64,000 bases of DNA. It comes from UBA6663 sp044226485. Lineage in GTDB: Bacteria > Chloroflexota > Anaerolineae > Anaerolineales > UBA6663. The stretch spans positions 1 through 64,000 of the forward strand of contig JBGAGY010000003.1 in the NCBI GenBank assembly GCA_044226485.1, read 5' to 3'. The position numbers and the translations under genes are program-made. Numbering within the stretch: the first letter of the stretch is position 1; each line of letters starts with the position of its first letter. Of the stretch, positions 54,184 to 61,063 are shown piece after piece. Under the pieces are notes generated by a model. That model saw only the letters and a list, made by a program, of their open reading frames with translations, was not told the origin of the DNA and ran no database searches.

Positions 54184-54783
54184 TTATCTTTGTGGGAACG
54201 GCCGGACCGGGCCGTGGCCCGGGTAAAGCGTGGTGGCACCGAGACGACGGATAGCCGCCCAACTGGCGGCCACGACATCGCGGGCCTCGTCGGTCGCCAT
54301 CTCGACAGGCCCGAGATCGCCCGTGAATGCCTCGCCCGTGTCGAGCACCAGCGTCACGCTGTCGTCGGAGTGCCCGGGCGTCGCAATGATCTCACCCGCC
54401 AGCCCGATCGTCTTGAGCGCGGCGCGCGACTCCGAGGCGGCCACCACACGCGAGTCGTGGATCTTGATGTCGGTGTAGCCATCCGTAGGTTTGACAAGGC
54501 CTCGGAGCAGCGGGACGGCCGCGACCTGCAGATCGACGATCCACAACCGCATCCCTGCGCGCTTGAGTTCTTCGGCCAACCCGGCATGGTCGGGATGGTA
54601 GTGGGTGGCCAACCCATGTGTGATGTCGGAAAGCGCCAGCCCTTTTTGTTTCAAGCCGGCCGTCAACTGGGCCAGCGTTCCGGGCCAGCCCAGGTCGATC
54701 AACAACCGCGTCTGACCACTGGCGACGACATAGAAGTTCGTCGACCGATAACCGACGTTGACGATCGCTGGTCGGGGGCCCAT
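54184..54783 (-). CDS. MBL-fold metallo-hydrolase
   Basis: A 199-aa metallo-beta-lactamase-fold protein. The metal motif is THYHPDHAG (HxHxDH, about residues 61-66), with further ligands at TPGHSDDSVTLVLDTGEAFT and a C-terminal YPGHGP. It lacks extra domains, so glyoxalase II-like or other thioester/phosphoester hydrolysis is possible. It lies on the opposite strand between the two peptidase cassettes, immediately downstream of carA in the same orientation. Confidence 0.9.
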   Translation of the reverse strand: MGPRPAIVNVGYRSTNFYVVASGQTRLLIDLGWPGTLAQLTAGLKQKGLALSDITHGLATHYHPDHAGLAEELKRAGMRLWIVDLQVAAVPLLRGLVKPTDGYTDIKIHDSRVVAASESRAALKTIGLAGEIIATPGHSDDSVTLVLDTGEAFTGDLGPVEMATDEARDVVAASWAAIRRLGATTLYPGHGPVRPFPQR

Positions 54784-54820
54784 GTCTTTTCTGCCGTCCG
54801 GTCGGTGACCGGCTCGGCGC

Positions 54821-55957
54821 TCACTCGCTGGCGCTCATCAGGGCGATGAAATCGTCGAAGAGATACCGGGCGTCGTGCGGACCGGGCGCCGCCTCGGGGT
54901 GATATTGGACACTGAAGGCGCGGCGACTCGGCGCCCGTAGGCCCTCGCAGCACCGGTCGTTGAGGTTGACGTGCGTCACCACCACGTCGGTCGGCAGGCT
55001 CTCGGAGTCGACGGCGAAGCCGTGGTTGTGGCTCGAGATCTCGACGGCCGCGCCGTCGCGCTGCACGGGCTGATTGCCGCCGCGATGGCCGAACTTCAAC
55101 TTGTAGGTCGTGCCGCCCAACGCGAGACCCAGAATCTGGTGTCCGAGGCAGATGCCGAACACCGGCACGCGGCCGAGAAGCCCGCGCACCGATTCGATGG
55201 CGTACGTGCAGGCGGCCGGATCCCCGGGGCCGTTTGAAAGAAAGACACCGTCGGGCTTGAGCGCGAGCGCTTCCGCGGCCGTGGTCTGCGCCGGGACGAC
55301 CGTCACGTCGCAGCCGTGCGCGGCGAGCAGACGCAGGATGTTGCGTTTGATCCCGAAATCGTAGGCCACCACCCGATAACGACGCTCGGGTGTCGGTGGC
55401 AGATCGAGTCCCCAGCCGTCGGCTGCCACTGAGTAGTGGTACGGCTCAGCGCACGTGACCTCGCGAGCCAGATCGAGGCCGTTCATGTCGGGCGCCGTGC
55501 GCGCCAGCTCGATCACATAGGCGGCCTCCGGACGGACGCTCGAAATCGCCGCGTTCTGCGCCCCGAAGGTGCGGATGCGTCGGGTGAGCGCCCGCGTGTC
55601 GACGTCCGTGATCGCCACGATCTCGCGCTCGCGAAGGTAGTCGTCGAGCGATTGTGTGGAGCGCCAGTTGCTGACGATCGGGCTCGCGGCGCGCACCACG
55701 AGCCCCGCCGCCCAGGCGCGCTGCGACTCGTCGTCGGCGTCATTGACGCCGTAGTTGCCGATGTGCGGCTGGGTCAACACGACGATCTGGCCGTGATACG
55801 AAGGGTCGGTCAAGATCTCCTGATAGCCCGTGATCGATGTGTTGAACACGATTTCGCCGACGCGGTCGCCGCGCTTGCCAAGGGCCAGCCCCGGCCAGAC
55901 GCTTCCGTCGGACAGGGCCAGGAGTGCCGGCTGTGTGGATGGCTGTGAAGTCGTCAT
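54821..55957 (-). CDS. carA: Carbamoyl-phosphate synthase small subunit
   Basis: A 378-aa glutaminase subunit that feeds ammonia to CarB. The N-terminal domain contains GEIVFNTSITGYQEILTDPS, then YHGQIVVLTQPHIGNYGVND. The GATase domain has the nucleophile in VPVFGICLGHQILGLALGG (Cys about residue 264) and the triad His-x-Glu in SVQYHPEAAPGPHDA. The ATG at 55957 gives the right length; a TATAAT box lies 18 nt upstream on the same strand. carB is at 41108-44329, so the subunits are encoded about 10 kb apart. Confidence 0.96.
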   Translation of the reverse strand: MTTSQPSTQPALLALSDGSVWPGLALGKRGDRVGEIVFNTSITGYQEILTDPSYHGQIVVLTQPHIGNYGVNDADDESQRAWAAGLVVRAASPIVSNWRSTQSLDDYLREREIVAITDVDTRALTRRIRTFGAQNAAISSVRPEAAYVIELARTAPDMNGLDLAREVTCAEPYHYSVAADGWGLDLPPTPERRYRVVAYDFGIKRNILRLLAAHGCDVTVVPAQTTAAEALALKPDGVFLSNGPGDPAACTYAIESVRGLLGRVPVFGICLGHQILGLALGGTTYKLKFGHRGGNQPVQRDGAAVEISSHNHGFAVDSESLPTDVVVTHVNLNDRCCEGLRAPSRRAFSVQYHPEAAPGPHDARYLFDDFIALMSASE

Positions 55958-55975
55958 AGGTGCATTTCGGAGGGG

Positions 55976-55981
55976 ATTATA
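55976..55981 (-). promoter_or_regulatory. -10 box of carA
   Basis: A consensus TATAAT on the minus strand, 18 nt before the ATG at 55957. The predicted leader is about 11 nt. The -35 region is poor. Confidence 0.55.
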
Positions 55982-56078
55982 TCGGCGTGGCCATCCGCAC
56001 CGGGGCGAAACCCGCACGGAAAATCAGCGACAGAAACTGGGTGTGTTGCCCGTCTTCGCCGCCGGATCAAGGTGGATA

Positions 56079-56084
56079 TACAAT
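56079..56084 (+). promoter_or_regulatory. -10 box of the second peptidase/binding-protein cassette
   Basis: TACAAT, 18 nt before the ATG at 56103. It lies back-to-back with the carA promoter in the 145-nt divergent region. Confidence 0.5.
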
Positions 56085-56102
56085 GGGCCCTGTATCTTTG
56101 AC

Positions 56103-57488
56103 ATGCGCCGCCAACATTCTTTCAACCCTACACTGGCCTTCACCCTGGCGTTTTGGTTGCTCCTGACACCCACAGTCGCGGGTCAGGCCTCGATCACGAC
56201 AGGCGACAACGCGTTGTCGACCGATCTGCCGAACTCCCTGACCTTCACGTTGCAGGCGTCCAGCGCAACGACGATCAAGGATGTTTCCCTGAACTACGGG
56301 TTCACGGCCCGGTCATGTATCGAGAGCGGCGCCGTGCAGCAACCCGACTTCGAGCCCGCGAAATCGGTGACCGCCACCTACACCCTCGACCTGCGGGACT
56401 CGGGCTCCTTCCCAATCGGCGCCGAGATCTGGTGGACGTGGGACCTGACAGACGAGTCAGGCGTCACGCTCACGACCGAGAAACAGACACGCCGTATCGA
56501 AGATGAGCGTTTTCAGTGGTCGAGCACCACACGCGGGAACATCACGGTCTTCTGGCATCGAGGCGACCGCGCCTTTGGCGAGTCGATGGCCGACATCGCG
56601 CAACGTTCGCTCAGCCGCATCACCCGCGATGCAGGGCTCGAGTTCAAGGATCCGATCCAGCTGGTCGTGTATCCAGAAGCCTCGGAGATCTCGGATGTCA
56701 TCCTCTTTCAACCGGAGTGGATCGGCGGCCTGGCTTTCCCGGACCACAACATCGTCATGGCCGCCATCGCCCCGGGCGAGGACGCGTGGGCGCGTGAGGT
56801 CATTCCGCACGAGCTCATGCATCTGGTCAGCGGCGCCCTGACCTTCAACTGCCTCGGCGCGAGCATCCCGACCTGGCTCGACGAGGGCCTGGCGCGGTTT
56901 GCCGAGAACAGCCCCAACGCCGACCTCGCGGCCAACGTGCGTGATCTGGCGCTGGCTGGCGATTTGCCGGCGCTCTCATCGCTCGCCAACGCCTTTTCGG
57001 CCTACGGCAACGAAGCCGGGCTGTCTTATGAACAGAGTTACCAGGTCGTGGCCTTCCTGATCGATCGCCATGGTCCCGACAAGATGTCGGCCCTGCTGGC
57101 CGACGTCGCCGCCGGATCCGCGATCGACAAGGCCCTGACCAACATATACGGTTACACGACGCAATCGCTCGACTCGGCCTGGCGCGAATCGTTTGGCGCG
57201 CCCACCCAGCGCGCGATCGTGGCCACTCCGCTTTCGGTGCCGACGCTGGCGCTGTGGACTGCCGTGGTGCCGCAGGCGACCGCCACGACGGCGCCCAGCG
57301 AGACGCCAACCGCTCGGGCCATCGCCGTCGTCGACACGCCAACCGCGACGGTGCCGGCGTCTGCCGAACCCACCAGCGCCCGTCCGGCAGGCGGGGCTTC
57401 GCCGTGCGCAGGCGGACTCGGCCTGGCCGCCGGGATGGTCTGGCTGGGTCTGCGACGCCGCGGCCGGCCCCGCCGGCGACACCAGTGA
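56103..57488 (+). CDS. Secreted peptidase-MA-like metallopeptidase (copy B)
   Basis: A 461-aa paralogue of the 51124 protein with the same layout: a signal peptide (LAFTLAFWLLLTPTVAGQAS), a beta-sandwich, a zinc site HELMH in VIPHELMHLVSGALTFNCLG (about residue 237) with DEGLARFAEN, then a Pro/Thr-rich linker. The C-terminus is a short hydrophobic stretch (GGLGLAAGMVWLGL) and a basic tail, a sorting-signal-like end. Shared blocks such as FTWQTxG/FQWSSTTRGNITVFW and LANxFSAYG show common ancestry with copy A. It is followed by the paralogous binding protein. Confidence 0.85.
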   Translation: MRRQHSFNPTLAFTLAFWLLLTPTVAGQASITTGDNALSTDLPNSLTFTLQASSATTIKDVSLNYGFTARSCIESGAVQQPDFEPAKSVTATYTLDLRDSGSFPIGAEIWWTWDLTDESGVTLTTEKQTRRIEDERFQWSSTTRGNITVFWHRGDRAFGESMADIAQRSLSRITRDAGLEFKDPIQLVVYPEASEISDVILFQPEWIGGLAFPDHNIVMAAIAPGEDAWAREVIPHELMHLVSGALTFNCLGASIPTWLDEGLARFAENSPNADLAANVRDLALAGDLPALSSLANAFSAYGNEAGLSYEQSYQVVAFLIDRHGPDKMSALLADVAAGSAIDKALTNIYGYTTQSLDSAWRESFGAPTQRAIVATPLSVPTLALWTAVVPQATATTAPSETPTARAIAVVDTPTATVPASAEPTSARPAGGASPCAGGLGLAAGMVWLGLRRRGRPRRRHQ

Positions 57489-57713
57489 CGGTTGACGGCG
57501 ACACGATCCGACAAATTGCACGGGACCGATATTGAAGGTCGACTGATAATCTTCTCAACTTTATTTTGGCGGCTGGCGCCTTGGCGTGTTTTTGACCGAT
57601 AGAGTCGCAACTGCAATCCATCGTCAAAGCCTGTGTGACCAACCGGTGATGAAGCATCCGGCCGCCACTTGCGGCCGCTGTATTAGCGTTTGCGCGTTGC
57701 ATCGAGGGGATCT

Positions 57714-59897
57714 ATGTTGAGGAATCGCCTGCTGACTGGTATGTTGTGTTGTGCCCTGATGGTGTCCGCCTGCGGATCGCCGGCAACACCATCACCCACA
57801 CCTGAGCCGCCCACCGCGACGGCCACGCTCCAACCCACCGCTACCGCCACGGCCACGGCGCTGCCGACCGCCACAGCCACGATCACGCCAACGCCACCCC
57901 CGACCGCCACGCCCGAACCGACGGCTCGGCCGGCCGGTTTCTACGTGCATCCAAAGCAGGGGTTTGCGTTCACAACGCCCCAGGGATGGGAGCAATACGA
58001 CTTCAGCGACTACTACGTCCTTTTCGACAGCGAACGCGACGCCCTGCGCTTCCTGGTCGGGCGCTACTCTGCGGCCGAGGACGGCAAGTCGCAACTCGAT
58101 CTGGTCGCCAAGGATCTCAAGAACAACCTGGGCGGCAGCGTGTCAGGCCTCAAGGAGGCCGATCGCGGCGAGCGGCAACTCGGCAGCCTCACCGCCAGCT
58201 ACGTCCACTTCGTGGGCAAGCTCCGCAACGATCCCACGGTGGAGTTCTCGCTGTCCGTGTTCTCCGCCGTCTCTGGCCCGTTCGAATACATCGTCTGGAT
58301 CACGGCGCCCGAGCAGACCTTCGTGGCGCGCGAGTCGACACTTGACACCCTTCTGAAGGGCTTCAAGGTCAATGCCTTCGCCTTCGGTTTGGATCGGCTC
58401 GAAACGTTCGTCCGGCTCGGCTACGAACCACGCGACCCCGAGGATCTAGATCCGGCGCTCGGCGGCGGCTCGGCGGACAGCTACAAGGGCCTGCTCTTCG
58501 CGGGCCTGGTTCGGCTCACGCCCCAGTTCACGGTGGAGCCCGATCTGGCTGAGTCGTGGCAGGTGAGCGGTGACGGCACGGTCTACACGTTCAAGCTGCG
58601 CACCGATGCCAGGTTCGCTGATGGTCGCGCCATCACGGCTGACGACGTCAAGGCCAGTTGGGAGCGCGTGGCCGATCCGAAGACCGAGTCAAACGGCGCG
58701 GCCACCTATCTTGGCGACATCGTCGGCGTGCAGGATCGGCTCGACGGCAAAGCCGATTCAATCGCGGGCCTCAAAGTCATCGATGAACAGACTCTGGAAG
58801 TGACGCTCGACGGCCCCAAGCCCTACTTCCTGGCCAAGCTGTCGTACCCTGTGGCGTTCGTGATTGATGCCCATGACCCCGACAAGGGCGACCGCTGGAT
58901 GTTCGAGCCCAATGCCAGCGGGCCGTACATGCTGAACCGCATCTCGCCCGACGAAGTGGTGGTCTTTGAGCGCAACCCGAATTACCACACGCCCGCGCCG
59001 GTTCGTTTTCTGGCTTACATGGTCAACCCGGGCGGCTCGGGCCTGAGCCTGTATCAGGCCGGCGAGATCGACGTGACAGGGCTCGCCGCCGAAGACGCGC
59101 TGCGCATCCGCAACGATGCGGCCGATCCGCTGCACGCCCAGCTGACGACTGTGGCGTCGATGTGCACGACTTACATCCAGGTCGATCCGGCGCGCGCGCC
59201 GTTCGACGACCCGGCCGTGCGCCGCGCCTTTGCCCTCGCCGTCGACCGCCAGGGCATCGTCGAGAAGCTCTCCTCGAACACCGACCTGCCGGCCACGACG
59301 ATCCTGCCGCCGGCCATGCCTGGTTATTCGGCCGACGTGGCGACGCTCGCCTATGACCCCGAGGCGGCCAAGGCCGCGCTGGCCGAGTCAACATACGCCG
59401 GAAAGACGCTGCCCGAGGTCACTCTGACGATCGACGGCTACGGCGACGATCCCGGCGACTACGTCAAGGCCCTGATCGGCACCTGGCGCCAGGTGTTGGG
59501 CGTGACAGTGCGTGTCGAGCAACTCGACCCCGTCGACTTCCCGCGTTTGACCCGCGAGGGCGAACGCAAAGGCCAGCTGTTGACGGCCGGCTGGTGCGCC
59601 GACTATCCGGACCCGGAGAACTTCCTGGATGCGCTCTTCTACCCGGGCAAGGAGTACAACTACGCCGCGCTCGACAACGCCGAATTGAACAGCCTGCTCG
59701 AGGCGGCGCGCACCGAGCCTGATCCCGCGGCCCGCATCAAACTGTACAACGAGGCCGAGCGCCTCATCCTCTCGGAGGGCTTCGCCATCCCCACCATCCA
59801 CGGCGTCATCGACGTTCTGGTCAGCCCGCGCGTCGAGGGCTACCCTGTCGTGCCGCTGGGCGTGCGAACCTCGGATCTGGTGCGCCTGACGAAGTAA
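57714..59897 (+). CDS. ABC substrate-binding lipoprotein with extra N-terminal domain (copy B)
   Basis: 727 aa, about 190 longer than copy A. After the lipobox (VSACGSPA, Cys about residue 20) and a Pro/Thr linker comes a roughly 150-residue beta-rich domain (FYVHPKQGFAFTTPQGWEQY, then FVGKLRNDPTVEFSLSVF) like PsbP/DUF1795-type domains. The SBP_bac_5 core follows (GLLFAGLVRLTPQFTVEPDL, FADGRAITADDVKASWERVA, FDDPAVRRAFALAVDRQGIV, WCADYPDPENFLDALFYPG). GAGGGG precedes the ATG. No permease or ATPase genes are adjacent. It ends at a strong terminator. Confidence 0.92.
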   Translation: MLRNRLLTGMLCCALMVSACGSPATPSPTPEPPTATATLQPTATATATALPTATATITPTPPPTATPEPTARPAGFYVHPKQGFAFTTPQGWEQYDFSDYYVLFDSERDALRFLVGRYSAAEDGKSQLDLVAKDLKNNLGGSVSGLKEADRGERQLGSLTASYVHFVGKLRNDPTVEFSLSVFSAVSGPFEYIVWITAPEQTFVARESTLDTLLKGFKVNAFAFGLDRLETFVRLGYEPRDPEDLDPALGGGSADSYKGLLFAGLVRLTPQFTVEPDLAESWQVSGDGTVYTFKLRTDARFADGRAITADDVKASWERVADPKTESNGAATYLGDIVGVQDRLDGKADSIAGLKVIDEQTLEVTLDGPKPYFLAKLSYPVAFVIDAHDPDKGDRWMFEPNASGPYMLNRISPDEVVVFERNPNYHTPAPVRFLAYMVNPGGSGLSLYQAGEIDVTGLAAEDALRIRNDAADPLHAQLTTVASMCTTYIQVDPARAPFDDPAVRRAFALAVDRQGIVEKLSSNTDLPATTILPPAMPGYSADVATLAYDPEAAKAALAESTYAGKTLPEVTLTIDGYGDDPGDYVKALIGTWRQVLGVTVRVEQLDPVDFPRLTREGERKGQLLTAGWCADYPDPENFLDALFYPGKEYNYAALDNAELNSLLEAARTEPDPAARIKLYNEAERLILSEGFAIPTIHGVIDVLVSPRVEGYPVVPLGVRTSDLVRLTK

Positions 59898-59915
59898 TCC
59901 GCCACAGACGCTCTG

Positions 59916-59961
59916 AAACGAAATCGGCCGATCGCCGTGATGCGATCGGCCGACTTCGTTT
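59916..59961. terminator. Bidirectional terminator
   Basis: A 20-bp stem with one mismatch (59916-59935 with 59942-59961) and a six-base loop, ending TTCGTTTAT on the + strand and starting AAACGAAA, which serves as a U-run on the minus strand. It lies between the convergent binding-protein and TetR genes. Confidence 0.85.
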
Positions 59962-59987
59962 ATCGACGACGGCCCGCTGCGCGCCCG

Positions 59988-60617
59988 TCACCCCTTCATG
60001 GTCTGCGCCGCGACCGCCATGCTGAGCCGGCCGAGTTGCACGGCGAACGACTCGGCCGTGGGCGGATGTTTCTGCGTCAACCACCACAGCACGGCGCCAA
60101 CAGTGGCGTGCGCGATGTAAGCGACTTTGAGGTCTTCGGCCGGGTCGACGCCGGCTGGCCTCCGACGCCCCAGCACGGTCCGGTAGCGGGCCTCGGCGAT
60201 ACGGCAGAACCGCGCCGTGAACACCGGATCGCCTTTCGGACCAAGCATGGCCGTGAAGAACGCGCCATTCGCGCGCACGTGCTCGAGCAGAACCAACAGA
60301 CCGGCCGGGACGCGTTCGCCGCCGGCGTTCGTCGTCTCCGCCCTCTGCGCGGCGGCCTTCACCCGCGCCTGCAAGTCATCCAGATGGCGCTCGAGCAGTG
60401 CCCGCTTGTCGAGATAATGCCGGTAGAACGTCGATCGGTTGACTTTTGCGCGATCAGCGATATCGCTGATCGACACCGCCTCGTAGCCCTTCTCGACCGT
60501 GAGATCGAACAGAGCCTGGAGCATCGCAGCTCGCGAGCGCTTGATCCGCGCGTCTTCGATGGGCTGAGTGTTCTGCGCCAGGGTGGCCTCCGGTGTTGCA
60601 TATCCGCCAGAAATCAA
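59988..60617 (-). CDS. TetR/AcrR family transcriptional regulator
   Basis: A 209-aa repressor. The DNA-binding domain includes AVSISDIADRAKVNRSTFYR, then HYLDKRALLERHLDDLQARV. The C-terminal domain (FTAMLGPKGDPVFTARFCRI, VGAVLWWLTQKHPP) is of the TetR_C_8 type, related in form to the protein at 27759. It is divergent from a small monooxygenase gene. The shared region holds a perfect 15-nt palindrome that is a likely operator for both promoters. Confidence 0.92.
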   Translation of the reverse strand: MISGGYATPEATLAQNTQPIEDARIKRSRAAMLQALFDLTVEKGYEAVSISDIADRAKVNRSTFYRHYLDKRALLERHLDDLQARVKAAAQRAETTNAGGERVPAGLLVLLEHVRANGAFFTAMLGPKGDPVFTARFCRIAEARYRTVLGRRRPAGVDPAEDLKVAYIAHATVGAVLWWLTQKHPPTAESFAVQLGRLSMAVAAQTMKG

Positions 60618-60628
60618 CGCCTGGCGGC

Positions 60629-60657
60629 TTGACGCACAGTTTAGCAGCGCCTACTGT
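60629..60657 (+). promoter_or_regulatory. Promoter of the monooxygenase gene
   Basis: TTGACG (60629-60634), 17-bp spacer, TACTGT (60652-60657). The predicted start is near 60664, at the first base of the palindrome. Confidence 0.55.
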
Positions 60658-60663
60658 TGGAAT

Positions 60664-60678
60664 GCAACACAGTGTTGC
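60664..60678. promoter_or_regulatory. Palindromic TetR operator candidate
   Basis: GCAACAC-A-GTGTTGC, a perfect 7-1-7 palindrome. An overlapping TGTTG-N5-CAACA dyad lies just upstream. It covers the predicted transcription start of the monooxygenase gene. Confidence 0.7.
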
Positions 60679-60705
60679 TTTTTGAGCGTCGTTCAGGAGG
60701 ATCAT

Positions 60706-61017
60706 GTGGCACACGTTCTGATCGATCACTTCGTCGTCCCGGAAGGGGTTCGCGCGGCCTTCGACGAGCGCCGGAAGCTTTCCGAGGCCATCGTCAAGAG
60801 CCAACCAGGTTTTGTCGAGGGCTTTGTGTACGAACCGCTGGGCAGCGGGCCTTACACGCACATCACCACGGCAGTGTGGGAGAGCGCCGATGCCTTTGCT
60901 GCTGCGCGCCAGGCCGTGGCGGCCGAATACGAGCGGCGCGGCATCGACATCCCCACGTTCCTCAAGGAGAACGGCATCACACTCACGCGCGGCCAATACA
61001 CGCGACTGCCGTATTGA
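60706..61017 (+). CDS. Antibiotic biosynthesis monooxygenase (ABM) domain protein
   Basis: A 103-aa ferredoxin-like-fold protein. The core is HVLIDHFVVPEGVRAAFDER, then IVKSQPGFVEGFVYEPL and THITTAVWESADAFAAARQA, the usual ABM alternation of strands and helices. Members act as quinone-forming monooxygenases or heme/aromatic degradation enzymes. The GTG at 60706 has CAGGAGG five bases upstream; a nearby ATG is out of frame. It is regulated, by position, by the divergent TetR protein. Confidence 0.85.
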   Translation: MAHVLIDHFVVPEGVRAAFDERRKLSEAIVKSQPGFVEGFVYEPLGSGPYTHITTAVWESADAFAAARQAVAAEYERRGIDIPTFLKENGITLTRGQYTRLPY

Positions 61018-61063
61018 GAAGGCCGGCAATACCTGGGCTGGTCCGATATCGACGGCGCCTGCC

